Notes: generated by a model from the letters alone, not told the origin. Positions 1 through 9,164 are shown, counted from the stretch's first letter. The stretch is 37,901 nucleotides of DNA from Colwellia sp. C1TZA3 (GCF_007954265.1 NZ_VOLS01000042.1:1-37901); one strand, 5' to 3'. Numbers and translations are program-made.

Positions 1-63
1 ATCTCTGACTAAAGAAATCGCATCAAGTTTAAATTCTTTTGTATATTTTTTACGTTTGGTCAT
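1..63 (-). CDS. IS3-family transposase OrfA, N-terminal fragment (runs off window)
   Basis: Reading leftward from an ATG at 63 gives 21 residues beginning MTKRKKYTKEFKLDAISLV, the usual start of the OrfA helix-turn-helix protein of IS3-family insertion sequences, which binds the element ends and is joined by frameshifting to the OrfB DDE catalytic part. A GGAG ribosome site lies about 9 bases upstream of the ATG. The rest of the element is outside the window, so completeness cannot be judged. The start and the motif are seen; the family follows from the motif. Confidence 0.75.
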   Translation of the reverse strand, partial: MTKRKKYTKEFKLDAISLVRD

Positions 64-127
64 TTCAGTTCTCCAGTTAAGGCTATTATGTCTTAACTGA
101 GGTAGTCGTATCCATTAAACCAGGTCA
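64..127. mobile_element. Probable outer end of the IS3-family element
   Basis: Read on the minus strand, the sequence entering the element starts TGACCTGGTTTAATGGATAC about 64 bases before the orfA start. This spacing and the leading TGACC resemble IS3-family terminal inverted repeats. The opposite end is outside the window, so the boundary near 127 is a proposal. Confidence 0.45.
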
Positions 128-373
128 ACCTTTTTTTGATTTATCATGCAAGTTAGTGGGATATCTTCCCATCGAAGTCAAGGCTAATGCTGCCGAATTG
201 AGTAAGCTGTTGACCGCAATAAAAATAGAGTTAGTCACTCTAAGGTGTTTGAATTGGAAGAGCATAAGTCTGACAACGCACGAACGCCACTGAATCGAAA
301 AACATAGATGACTAAAATGTTGAGCGAAATGAAAACAGCCAGCTATACTTTTCTACTTGAAGTTCTTATAAAG

Positions 374-812
374 CTAAAAAATCTCACCAGTGCAGTGCTT
401 TTTGAAACTATTATCAATAACACCATCAGTAAATTTAAAATCTATTTTAACTAAGGTTAAAGCTGGTTGATTAGTTGTATTCTCTTTTGTTGGTGTATAT
501 TTACACGTTACTAATACGGCTTGCGCACTTCATCAAATAGTCTGTTAGGATAAAGTTTATTAATTTTATATTCTGGAACTGCACCTTTCTCATTGATCTC
601 TGTAAGGAACGCTACACACCCTGAAATTTTTTCATAACTGCTTTCATTGGATATTTTAAGCTGACTCTTTCACTAATTTTTCAATAAGTAGCTAACATAT
701 TTTGATCAACGTCATTTGTCAGATTTAAATACTCTTTTTTCTTTTTTAGTATTTGTTAATAAACAAGAAATGAACATTGCAGCTACAGGCATATTAGGAA
801 TAGATTCTTCAT
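374..812 (-). pseudogene. Decayed TonB C-terminal-domain (energy-transducer-like) protein
   Basis: No intact frame exists, but three minus-strand frames join into one protein-like path. It starts at an ATG at 812 with ribosome site AAAGGA and a short hydrophobic lead MKNLFLICL. A frame change follows, then VAAMFISCLLTNTKKEKR with a lipoprotein-like cysteine. After degenerate sequence comes EINEKGAVPEYKINKLYPN and LFDEVRKPY, and after a further one-base shift VTCKYTP and VKIDFKF to a TAG at 374. The order x-EKG-x, LFDEV-x, YTP-x-KEN, V-x-I-x-FKF matches the TonB C-terminal fold that contacts TonB-dependent receptors. It lies next to and on the same strand as the Oar-like receptor, suggesting a former pairing. 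At least two frameshifts and an in-frame stop make function unlikely. Confidence 0.6.
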
Positions 813-1021
813 TTTTCTATTCCTTTAGATCGATATATATTAGACTAAAATTTTAAAAAATAGCCTTGCAGGGTAGTTATAATCTGTTTTTGACAAACGG
901 ATCTTTTTTAACCGTTCTAGTATTTACTTGCGGCACATTCAGCTACTACCAATACACTTATTGTCCGACTAAAGATTATCTTACGTCATTTCACTTTGCG
1001 TAAGCCTCTGAGAAATCGGCA

Positions 1022-1053
1022 TAAAAAAACCTCGCTACACGAGGTTTTTTCAT
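1022..1053 (-). terminator. Rho-independent terminator after the TonB-dependent receptor
   Basis: AAAAAACCTCG-CTAC-ACGAGGTTTTTT forms a strong stem of about 10-11 base pairs with A/T tracts on both sides, starting roughly 30 bases after the receptor stop codon. It could work in both directions. Confidence 0.85.
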
Positions 1054-1079
1054 TCAGTAAGTAAGTAACAGATTCTATA

Positions 1080-4000
1080 TTAAAATCTTGCTTCTAAACT
1101 TATGCGTACATAGCGTGGCGTTTGAAAACCATATGCAGCACCGTGCCATTGATTTACAACACCTTCAGATGACTCATAATGCTCATTCATTGATGTCGCT
1201 TCTTGCGTATTAAGTACATTAAATACGTTTAACGATGCTCTCATATCAATATCTGAAACAGTAAAGCTATAAGCTGCAGACAAATCAACATTAAATGTCC
1301 ATGGAGTTCTACCAGCAGTACCGCGTGAATGACGTGTATATGTACCTGTTAGTTCACCATTTGAGTCGGTGTCAGCAAGATAGAACAAATCACCCCAACC
1401 ACCGTTTAAGTTTGGATCATCAGATGGATAACCTTGACCAAACAAGCTCAGTGGGCGACCACTTGATAAGGTAGAATTCCAACCTAATGTTAAGTCTTCC
1501 ATCGGCTCCCAGCTACCGAAGAATTTAATAACGTGGCGACGATCGTTTGGTTGATAACCTTGAGCACCATCCATTAATGCAGGAAAATCGAAATCTTGTG
1601 TGATACCTGCATCAGCCTGACCGATATCAGATTTAACCGCACCCTCAAAGTTACCCGTACTGCGTGACCAAGTATATGTCAGACTATAGCGGAAATTATC
1701 TTCTTGGAACTTAACCATAGTTTCTAATGCAGTATACTCATTATTAGCTTTTGGTAAGCCCATAGTTTCTTTGCTATATGTAGTTAATGAACCCGGATCT
1801 GGTGCACCATCATTATCAAACGTAGAGTCTCCCCAACCAGCTCCATCCCAGTAATAACCATCACTATACCAACTTGAGTCTGAACCAGGATTAACCATTA
1901 CACAATAAGGGTATGCGTAACGACCACAGTAGTCATCAAGTGCAGTAGCAACTTCACGGTAGGTGCCTTTTAAACCTAATGTGTAGTTTTCATTGATTAA
2001 TTGTTCATAACCAATAATATATTCATCTTTAGAAAATGGCTCTGCTTCTTGAGCTTGAAAAATACCTTTTTCAGGAACGGTAGGTATACCACTAACTTGT
2101 TGTGAATTAGCTAAACCACCGCCACCGAGTGTATCCGCTAATGGTGCTATACCTGTGGGTGCGCCCGTAGTGCCATCAACACCTGTAAAAGTATAGGCAG
2201 AAGTAACATCACTTACACCTGATGCAGCACGGAAAATGGTATTATTTGCTACTGGCAAGTAATAACGACCATAGGTAGCGTAAACTTTACTTTCGCCATC
2301 ACCCATTGGATCCCAAGTTACACCTAAACGAGGAGCAATATCAGTTTTAAAACTGGTAAGCAACTTACCTGTAGTTCCCCAACTGTCCCATTCATCAATA
2401 CGCAAGCCAATATCTAATACTAAGTTATCATTAACTTGCCATTTATCTTCAATATAATAAGCCGTAAGCTCAGAGTTAAAGCTACCGCCGCCATCAAAAA
2501 TACGATCTTCAACATAATCTAATGCTGCACCTGTATCATTTTCTAAGGCACCGTTATCTGCTTGAAAATCACCACCTACCGCTAATGTCCTATAGTCATA
2601 ACTATGACCCGCGATAGGACGGCTTACCCTTGATGAGTCACGCTCTTGATAATCAATACCAGCAATAAATGTATGATCATTCCAAATATACTCTAAATCT
2701 AGACGAAATTGCTTGTTCTCATCATTGTTAGCACCAAAACTTCCGCCAGAGCCACAACCCTTAACAGGATTTGCCGTAGTACGAGAGTCAGTCACTGAAG
2801 GACATACTAGATTAGTAGATACAGTTTCATATTCAGTTTCAATTGAACCTATCATTGCTGTAACAATAAAATCATCAGTCATGTAGCCGGTATAACTTAA
2901 ACTTTGTGCTTCACCACCACGTTTTAATATAGCCGAGTCTTTAAATTTTCCAATTGTGCCATTAGCACCTGTATTTGGATCATAATCAAAAACTTGACGT
3001 TCTATATCACGACGATTCGAGTAGGCAAAGTAACTTAAACGATGATCTTCGTTGATATCCCAATCAATTTTACCACCCCAAAAAAGGTTATCACCACCAG
3101 AGGCCTCCTGAGTACGGTATTCATCATTAGCAGAAAACTCACTACCACCAAAAGTATATGACTCTTCTGTATCTCTAGGATTAATTAAACCATAAAAGAA
3201 TAAGGTATCTTCAATTATTGGACCACCTGCAGAAAGCGTTATATCTGTTTTATTATCTGAATCGCGGCGCTCATCTCTAAATACTTGCCCAGATCCACCT
3301 TTACCTCGAGAGAAACTACCTTCCTCCTGCAATGAATCTGGCTGAAATTGAGCAATAGCAGCAAATTCCCAATTATTAGTACCGCCTTTGGTTACAGAAT
3401 TCAGTGTACCACCGGTTGCACGACCATATTTAGCAGAATAGCCACCCGTTTTAATTTGGAATTCCTTGTAGAACTCAAAAGGAACTTCACCACAACCCAA
3501 ACCCTGACGTGTATTAGTTACTTCAAGTCCATTAATATAGCAAGCATTTTCAGCAACCGAAGAGCCACCAAACGACGCTGTATTGCCAAACGCTGAATCA
3601 CCTTTTACGGTGCCCGGCGCAAGCAACGCAACTGAAGTAATATCACGCGCAATTGGCATACGGCTAATTTCGACATCACCAATGATAAGACCTGAATCTG
3701 AAGAAGATAAGTCTATAGTTGAAATGGCTGATCCTACAACTTCAATCACTTCAGTATTATCAGTGCGTACGGCAACTTCAAAATTCGTTATAGAATTTTT
3801 ACCAAGTGACACTCTTACATCTTCTTTAGCAAAAACTGTATTACCTTTAGACACGGTGACTTCATACTCACCTGATGGTAGTTTCGCTAAACGATAAGTT
3901 CCATCAGCATTAAGTTCCATGGCACGTGTGGTACCCGTTTGTTTATTTACTGCTTTAACAGTGTAACCAGCAACATTTCCGTTCGTGATTTCAACCTTAC

Positions 4001-4100
4001 CTTTGATATCCTCAGCAGAAACTAAAGTCGTTCCTAATATAGTCGATACTGCCACTGCAGCTATCGAACGTTTGAATATTTTAGAAAAATTATTTCTCAT
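1080..4100 (-). CDS. Oar-like TonB-dependent outer-membrane receptor
   Basis: The 1006-residue product has a signal peptide (about residues 1-29, ending VSA-ED). A carboxypeptidase-regulatory-like beta-sandwich (about 31-110, with DGTYRLAKLPSGEYEVTV) follows, then a TonB plug (about 120-240, containing YSAKYGRATGGTLNSVTKGG) and a long beta-barrel ending in a terminal Phe (RYVRISLEARF) as in outer-membrane proteins. This is the Oar/CarboxypepD_reg type of receptor, common in marine Alteromonadales and often linked to uptake of peptides or polymers; the substrate cannot be read here. Two Cys pairs in the plug (NACYINGLE and LGCGEV) may form a disulfide. It is a single gene with a terminator just downstream and a perfect 9-bp inverted repeat upstream at 4223-4248 that may be an operator. 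The neighbouring tonB-like gene is broken. The start is favoured because the signal peptide follows it directly. Confidence 0.9.
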   Translation of the reverse strand: MRNNFSKIFKRSIAAVAVSTILGTTLVSAEDIKGKVEITNGNVAGYTVKAVNKQTGTTRAMELNADGTYRLAKLPSGEYEVTVSKGNTVFAKEDVRVSLGKNSITNFEVAVRTDNTEVIEVVGSAISTIDLSSSDSGLIIGDVEISRMPIARDITSVALLAPGTVKGDSAFGNTASFGGSSVAENACYINGLEVTNTRQGLGCGEVPFEFYKEFQIKTGGYSAKYGRATGGTLNSVTKGGTNNWEFAAIAQFQPDSLQEEGSFSRGKGGSGQVFRDERRDSDNKTDITLSAGGPIIEDTLFFYGLINPRDTEESYTFGGSEFSANDEYRTQEASGGDNLFWGGKIDWDINEDHRLSYFAYSNRRDIERQVFDYDPNTGANGTIGKFKDSAILKRGGEAQSLSYTGYMTDDFIVTAMIGSIETEYETVSTNLVCPSVTDSRTTANPVKGCGSGGSFGANNDENKQFRLDLEYIWNDHTFIAGIDYQERDSSRVSRPIAGHSYDYRTLAVGGDFQADNGALENDTGAALDYVEDRIFDGGGSFNSELTAYYIEDKWQVNDNLVLDIGLRIDEWDSWGTTGKLLTSFKTDIAPRLGVTWDPMGDGESKVYATYGRYYLPVANNTIFRAASGVSDVTSAYTFTGVDGTTGAPTGIAPLADTLGGGGLANSQQVSGIPTVPEKGIFQAQEAEPFSKDEYIIGYEQLINENYTLGLKGTYREVATALDDYCGRYAYPYCVMVNPGSDSSWYSDGYYWDGAGWGDSTFDNDGAPDPGSLTTYSKETMGLPKANNEYTALETMVKFQEDNFRYSLTYTWSRSTGNFEGAVKSDIGQADAGITQDFDFPALMDGAQGYQPNDRRHVIKFFGSWEPMEDLTLGWNSTLSSGRPLSLFGQGYPSDDPNLNGGWGDLFYLADTDSNGELTGTYTRHSRGTAGRTPWTFNVDLSAAYSFTVSDIDMRASLNVFNVLNTQEATSMNEHYESSEGVVNQWHGAAYGFQTPRYVRISLEARF

Positions 4101-4222
4101 GAGTGTGTTTTCTCCAATATTATATTGTTTGTTTATATTGTTATTTTTATGTGTTTTAAGTGTTATTACTTGTAACGCTTAATACATTCTTACTTGAATT
4201 GAAAATATATTCAAGCCTTTTA

Positions 4223-4248
4223 TTATGACATTGCATGCCATGTCATAA
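4223..4248. promoter_or_regulatory. Inverted repeat upstream of the receptor gene, possible operator
   Basis: TTATGACAT and ATGTCATAA form a perfect 9-bp inverted repeat with an 8-base centre (TGCATGCC). It lies about 123-148 bases upstream of the receptor start, in an AT-rich gap. It has no T tract and fits a dimeric-regulator site better than a terminator. The regulator is unknown. Confidence 0.4.
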
Positions 4249-4341
4249 AATGCAGGAAAAAATAAATTATTAATATGGAACAATAAATTAACGCAAAATT
4301 TATATAAGCACTGGTACTGCTTTAACTTAGCACCTCTATAT

Positions 4342-4506
4342 AAAATACCCATTTCATTGCGCTGTGACCACCTATGCTGATTAAAGTGGCCCAATGCTGT
4401 TATGCTAATGGCTAGTATTGGTTAATCAAGCGTCTGCCTACTAGCAATGTAGGTACTTATATTTGGTCTAGAACAATAAGATTACAAACTTTATGAAACT
4501 AATATA
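4342..4506. repeat. Degenerate copy of the MITE-like family
   Basis: This stretch aligns end to end, with gaps, to the well-preserved copies at 12938 and 37738. It has a left end like TAAAATACCCATTTCATT, a middle GATTAAAGTGGCCCAATGCTG, the core AATGGCTAGTATTGGTTAAT followed by CAAGCG, and a right end AAGATTACAAACTTTATG followed by AAACTAATA. Many substitutions make it the oldest copy here. It lies between the receptor and the DUF3802 gene. The rest of the 4101-4615 gap shows no gene. Confidence 0.55.
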
Positions 4507-4615
4507 AATAGAACTGCCATTGTTGCAGAGCACAACTTAAGATTTAACTACCTTCTTGATTATCAGCTTAATTTACGAGTAGAGTAGAGTGACAATAAAA
4601 TGAGATATATGCCAA

Positions 4616-4969
4616 ATGGTTACTAATACTGAAGGTTACATTCATATAATTGAATATTTAACCGCTCATTTAAGCTTATTTGAAAATAGCGCCCATAACG
4701 CACAGGCCCAGAGCTCGGTGTTAGAGGCCATAGAAGAAGAGATGAGTGAACAAATTATTATCTTATGTAATCAAAACCAGGCATTAGACTTTAATCAACG
4801 AAATACTATTATTCGAGAAGTTGATGCCATTGTTTATGACCTACAAGAAATATTGTCTGGTGTGGCCAACAACTCGGTGACAAATGAACAGTTAGCGTTT
4901 TTTAAAGAGTTTGCGATGTTAATTAAAAATTTATTTGATACTGAAATTCACCGTCAGCTTATACCTTAG
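4616..4969 (+). CDS. DUF3802 family protein
   Basis: A 117-residue acidic, Leu/Glu-rich and probably all-helical protein without signal peptide or membrane segment. The opening MVTNTEGYIHIIEYLTAHLS, the middle motif IIREVDAIVYDLQEIL and the end IKNLFDTEI match my recollection of DUF3802, a family restricted to Shewanella, Vibrio, Colwellia and relatives with no established function. The ATG at 4616 is chosen because the family starts with MV-T; a nearby ATG at 4608 is out of frame. The ribosome site is weak. It stands alone between the receptor region and the SSB-like gene. Confidence 0.75.
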   Translation: MVTNTEGYIHIIEYLTAHLSLFENSAHNAQAQSSVLEAIEEEMSEQIIILCNQNQALDFNQRNTIIREVDAIVYDLQEILSGVANNSVTNEQLAFFKEFAMLIKNLFDTEIHRQLIP

Positions 4970-5092
4970 CCATACGATTGAGTTTTATAAAAAATAGCCA
5001 TATTCGCGTACAGCTTATTTCAACAATGCTGATCGGTAATCCGGCTTTATTAACCTACTCATCACTTATACCCTATAACCACAAGTAGCCCT

Positions 5093-5746
5093 ATGTTATC
5101 TGAAACACCCCAAAACCACTTATGCAACGTTACCCTATTAGGCAACTTGGTTAATAAGCCTGATATTCGTTATCAAGCCAACCCAGTCGTTGCTTTTGCT
5201 GAATTTACCTTAGCAACCCACAGTCGTTGGTTTGATAAAGTCAGTAATAAATTTAAAGAATGGACGAGTTATCATACGGTAAAAGTTATTGGTGAGATTG
5301 TTGAACGTGCGCTTATTCACGCCGATAAAGGTGACATTATATTAGTACAAGGCTACTTAATTAATAGTAAAAAAAATAACCGTGAAATTATCCATGCGAG
5401 TTACGCACAAACCTTTCCTAAAGGTTACGCACAATCCATCAATCAAATTCATTACAGTGGCAATATTATTTCTGATATTAAAGTAATAACCACAGAGCAC
5501 AATAAAACCTTAACCGAAGTTATTGTGGAGTCGAAACAACATGTATTTTCCACTATTACTCAGCAAAGCCATGTGGTGACAATACAACGCCCTGTCCATG
5601 TTTGGAGTAAACAAGCACTGTATCTTGCTGAACATGGCAAAAGAAATGATCAAATAATAGTTGACGGAAAATTAAGCTATCTTAATAATAAGGATAAAAA
5701 CCAATTTATAGATGCACAGCAAGCCGTTTTACTCGCTAAACACTAA
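5093..5746 (+). CDS. SSB-like protein with two OB-fold-like halves
   Basis: The 217-residue product starts with an SSB-type OB fold (about residues 8-108): CNVTLLGNLVNKPDIRY, VAFAEFTLATHSRW, EWTSYHTVKVIGEIVERA, KGDIILVQGYLI. A second weaker half (about 118-215) repeats the pattern: IHYSGNIIS, VIVESKQ, VVTIQRPVHVWSKQALYLAEHG, NDQIIVDGKLSYL. Single-stranded-DNA binding is inferred for the first half. The protein lacks the acidic DDDIPF-like tail by which housekeeping SSB recruits partners, so it is not the main SSB. It resembles PriB/SSB paralogues or a primosome-type factor. It is followed 45 bases later by a large membrane protein on the same strand, but the two show no functional link. Confidence 0.65.
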   Translation: MLSETPQNHLCNVTLLGNLVNKPDIRYQANPVVAFAEFTLATHSRWFDKVSNKFKEWTSYHTVKVIGEIVERALIHADKGDIILVQGYLINSKKNNREIIHASYAQTFPKGYAQSINQIHYSGNIISDIKVITTEHNKTLTEVIVESKQHVFSTITQQSHVVTIQRPVHVWSKQALYLAEHGKRNDQIIVDGKLSYLNNKDKNQFIDAQQAVLLAKH

Positions 5747-5791
5747 ACGCATGGACTGCTTATTATTAATTTATATGGAATTCAATATTTT

Positions 5792-7918
5792 ATGGAAAAA
5801 AATAATGGGATTAATCATTTTAAACTGTATTTTATTGGCACATTAGTTGCCATTTTCAGTCAAGTGCTACATGCCGTAGAGCCAACGGCTAATGATTTAG
5901 AATTATCAACGATAGCTAATCTGAGTAAAGCGGCATTAAAGAATGACCAATGGCATAGCGTATTACCTGTTATAGGAGAGGAAAATCAATATTTTATAGC
6001 AACTAAAGCGGGGAAGATTTATCAATTAAATAATAATGAAATAGCTCAATCAGCTTTTTTTGATTTAAAATTAGCGTTAAAAAAACCTAGCATCATCGCA
6101 CTAAGCGCTATCACCTTAGATCCAAACTTCTCCTATCGTGACCGTGATGGCTACCACACTTTTTACACTGCCCATACCGAAGCTAGCCAAAAAGCCACAG
6201 CAAAGTTAAACCCCAAAAATACAAAAATTAACCTCGCTTACGACGCGGTTATAATGCGCTGGCAAATATCGAGTGTACGAAACGCCACACCTAAAATTAT
6301 TCAACAACATGAAGTTATGCGTATTGCCATTTTTCAGCCGCAAGAGCATATTCAACAATTAAGTTTTAACCCTTACCTTGCCCCTTGGCACAATGACTTT
6401 AGTTTACTTTTCATTGCCCTTGCGCGCAGTGATGCTTTAAAAAATGAAGCACTTTACGATGGGGCAATATTGCGTATCAAGCCAGAAAAATATAGTTTAA
6501 AGCGCTATACCATTCCAGCTGATAACCCTTTTATAAACACCGCGGATATTCGTAATGAAATTGTTTTTATCGCGGGGCAAAAAACTGAACATTTCGACTG
6601 GATAAAAAATAGTGCGCCTAGCTTACTGGTACAATTTAACCAACCCGACGCTAATGTGCTTATCACAGCAAACCTTGGTGATGACTGGCGTAAAACTATC
6701 CCACAAGCACAGATAAAAAAACACTTACCACCAGCAAGCACTCAACGTAAAACTTTACTTTATCATGGTAGAGAACAAGAGAATTTGCGAGGTAAGGCCT
6801 TGCACCTACGTAAAATAGCAAACCATTGGCAATTGCAAACCATAGTATTGCCTTCAGCCCTGAGTAGCGAAGATAAAAGTCAAGATATCCGCCATAAAAT
6901 CATCAAACCGAATGCAGACGAACCAGCCCAATTTAGTTTACACCAAAATCATACTGGCGAGCTCTTGTTGCTTGAACATAACCAACAGCGCTTATACTCC
7001 ATTAAAGTACCTAAAATAGCCGCCAATAAAGTCACTATCACCGACAGCCCGTTAAGTACCTCGAATAACAACAGTATTTTTGCTTTGATGTTTTTATTAG
7101 TCTTTATTGTCACTGGCTACTTTTGGTATGTCAGAAAAAATACCATTAAAAAGCAAAGTTCTTTGTATGAACAATGGGCTAAATTTGAGTTTGATAAGAC
7201 AAAGCAATCGCTATCGCTGTATAAACGCCACGCCAAAACGGCTGAACTAACCATCAACCTGTCGACAATAACTCGCAGTGAATTATTATTAAACCATAAG
7301 GTTATTTCAGTCATCAGTGCTGATTCAACACCCGCCTTCTCAAATGATCTAGAAGATAAAGTACTAACTGCCTTTGCGAAAGAGCATAGATTTAAAATGG
7401 TTGATCAGAAGCAGAGAACCATTCAGTTATGCTTAACAGATGCTCAGCAGAACCGTTACCTATTTTGTCTATACTTTCGGGTTGATAATATGCGCCATAC
7501 CAAACTTAAATACAGTAAAGTTATCGATAACGTTATCGACTGGCAGTGGTTATTTGCCCAATATATCAACCCAGATAAAACCACTAAACGAGCCATTAAA
7601 GTGAAACTACCTCGTGAAAAACCAGCCACTGACATGGTAATACAATCAACTTTTGCACAGAAGTTACGCGCCGAAATTTTTGATGATGATTCAACACCAG
7701 CAAAACACAGCTTAGATATTTCACTCGATAACTCAGCTGAAGATGGTCTTGTCGTGAATACAAACTCGCAAAATAGCGAAACAAACGCCAGTAATATTGA
7801 CACTAAGCTAGTCTCTGCTTTAGATAAACTAGTAATAATGAAAAAACAGGGCTATTTGAATGAAAGCGAGTTTACTATTGCCAAAACAAAAATCTTAAAG
7901 AATTTAGCTAACGACTAG
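5792..7918 (+). CDS. Membrane protein with PQQ-sugar-dehydrogenase-like periplasmic domain and SHOCT end
   Basis: The 708-residue product begins with a signal anchor or signal peptide (about residues 10-28). A periplasmic region of about 400 residues resembles the glucose/sorbosone dehydrogenase propeller: YFIATKAGKIYQL, then ALSAITLDPNFSYRDRDGYH with FYTAHTE, and LLFIALARSDAL with GAILRIKP. A single membrane segment lies at about 428-447, followed by a cytoplasmic segment with no family I recognise and a closing SHOCT-type helix pair (about 675-703, LDKLVIMKKQGYLNESEFTI). I could not identify the PQQ-binding or catalytic residues of true sugar dehydrogenases, so enzyme activity is doubtful; a sensor or envelope scaffold is equally possible. 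It may be co-transcribed with the SSB-like gene. Confidence 0.6.
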   Translation: MEKNNGINHFKLYFIGTLVAIFSQVLHAVEPTANDLELSTIANLSKAALKNDQWHSVLPVIGEENQYFIATKAGKIYQLNNNEIAQSAFFDLKLALKKPSIIALSAITLDPNFSYRDRDGYHTFYTAHTEASQKATAKLNPKNTKINLAYDAVIMRWQISSVRNATPKIIQQHEVMRIAIFQPQEHIQQLSFNPYLAPWHNDFSLLFIALARSDALKNEALYDGAILRIKPEKYSLKRYTIPADNPFINTADIRNEIVFIAGQKTEHFDWIKNSAPSLLVQFNQPDANVLITANLGDDWRKTIPQAQIKKHLPPASTQRKTLLYHGREQENLRGKALHLRKIANHWQLQTIVLPSALSSEDKSQDIRHKIIKPNADEPAQFSLHQNHTGELLLLEHNQQRLYSIKVPKIAANKVTITDSPLSTSNNNSIFALMFLLVFIVTGYFWYVRKNTIKKQSSLYEQWAKFEFDKTKQSLSLYKRHAKTAELTINLSTITRSELLLNHKVISVISADSTPAFSNDLEDKVLTAFAKEHRFKMVDQKQRTIQLCLTDAQQNRYLFCLYFRVDNMRHTKLKYSKVIDNVIDWQWLFAQYINPDKTTKRAIKVKLPREKPATDMVIQSTFAQKLRAEIFDDDSTPAKHSLDISLDNSAEDGLVVNTNSQNSETNASNIDTKLVSALDKLVIMKKQGYLNESEFTIAKTKILKNLAND

Positions 7919-7944
7919 TGTTGAATATTTAACGCGATAATGGC

Positions 7945-7968
7945 CGATTTAAGCTATGGATTAAATCG
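7945..7968 (+). terminator. Hairpin after the SHOCT membrane protein gene
   Basis: CGATTTAA and TTAAATCG pair over an 8-base loop about 27 bases past the stop codon. There is no clear T run, so termination is uncertain. The remaining gap to 8239 shows no other gene. Confidence 0.3.
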
Positions 7969-8239
7969 CTAACGTCGCTTGTAGTTACTAAAAAATCAGT
8001 GCAAAATGCGACCAAATTTGGTATTGGCTTACTTTATGCGAACCTTATCAAAACTGCTTTTCTACCTGTTAGCATTTTAAAAGTTAGCATTAACGACTAC
8101 ACAAGTATCATCAGTCGCGTGATTAATGTTTACAATGGGAATAATTTTTAGGTTGATATCGGTAGATGATGAGCACTTATTGGTACCCCACCCTATTCGT
8201 ATTAACACTATTGGCTTAATACTTAACTAAGGCAAGCAA

Positions 8240-8905
8240 TTGTTCAAGACAAAGTCAGCATTGAGATTAACCCTTTTCGTCAGCGTAATATCATTACTTT
8301 TGGCGCTTACCTTAGCGATGCTATTACTCGGTAACTATGGTGTTAGTATACAAAATTATTTGCATACTTTAATACCATCGACCTTATTGGGTGGCTTAAT
8401 ATTTACCTTACTCCTTACACCCGCTATGGCGCTTGGCTTGCCTCGACAAATTGCCGCGTTAAGCGCTGGCTTTTTATTCGGTGCTAGCTATGGCATGGTA
8501 TTAGCAACAGTAGCTGCTGTTTTGGGCTGCCTGATAACCCTGATGCTGGCGCGCAAACTATTTGCCCATAAGGTGCAACATTATTACCCACAGCAATTAG
8601 CAAAGGTTAGCCACTTTTTTAGTTATAACACTTTTTTAAAAGCCCTAATCATTCGCCTTTTACCAGCCGGTTCAAACTTTCTCACTAACGTACTGGCGGG
8701 AACAGCGCGTTCACCAATAAAACCTTATGTCTTAGGCTCCGCACTCGGTTTTATGCCACAAATGACTATATTTTCATTAATGGGTGCTGGCTTACAGGTT
8801 AATGGTCAACAGCAACTAATTATCAGTATTGCCTTACTGATTTTAGCCCTATTACTCAGTAGCTACTTGTATCAAAAAACTCGACACAAGTTCACCTTAG
8901 GTTAG
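8240..8905 (+). CDS. VTT-domain (TVP38/TMEM64, DedA-related) membrane protein
   Basis: A 221-residue protein with about five hydrophobic segments. The central part reads LPRQIAALSAGFLFGASYG and LATVAAVLGCLITLMLAR, then LIIRLLPAGSNFLTNVLAG and SALGFMPQMTIFSLMGAG. This matches the VTT/SNARE-associated fold of TVP38/TMEM64 and DedA proteins, which have been linked to lipid scrambling or undecaprenyl-phosphate recycling; the exact substrate here is unknown. The start is a TTG at 8240 with AAGG seven bases upstream; no ATG gives the whole first membrane helix. It is a lone gene with 300+ bases on each side, the right side holding a MITE-like element. Confidence 0.8.
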   Translation: MFKTKSALRLTLFVSVISLLLALTLAMLLLGNYGVSIQNYLHTLIPSTLLGGLIFTLLLTPAMALGLPRQIAALSAGFLFGASYGMVLATVAAVLGCLITLMLARKLFAHKVQHYYPQQLAKVSHFFSYNTFLKALIIRLLPAGSNFLTNVLAGTARSPIKPYVLGSALGFMPQMTIFSLMGAGLQVNGQQQLIISIALLILALLLSSYLYQKTRHKFTLG

Positions 8906-9000
8906 CAGCTAATTTTTCGCCCTCATTAATCATGGCTAAAACACTATGTTTTTATCGGTAAATAAAGTTTGCCATTACTGGACTGGCTTTTCTGCGCTAG

Positions 9001-9164
9001 TAATACCAATCAAACTAACTAAGTGATCTTTTTAAATGGTCTAAATATCCAATAACATCGTTGCTTTCAATCCCAATAGCCAGCTATTGCTCAATCAAGC
9101 GCCTTGTTCTTGAAAATTTACCCTCATTAAAATTTGCACCATTAATTAATTTGATTGGTATAAT
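9001..9164. repeat. MITE-like element, copy with ACCAATCAAA-type ends
   Basis: The ends TAATACCAATCAAACTAA and TTAATTTGATTGGTATAA form imperfect terminal inverted repeats around 164 bases. The interior carries CCCAATAGCCAGCTATTGCT followed by CAATCAAGCGCC, shared with the copies at 12938 and 37738. There is no open frame, so it must depend on a transposase encoded elsewhere. Confidence 0.75.

Noticed and set aside
130-373. Possible transposon or gene remnant between the IS3 end and the TonB-like pseudogene
   Set aside because: Short frames such as LEEHKSDNARTPLNRKT look protein-like, but I could not connect them to a family.
4179-4394. 71-residue minus-strand frame upstream of the Oar-like receptor
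   Set aside because: It runs across the palindrome and a degenerate MITE copy, has no ribosome site and no family features; treated as chance.
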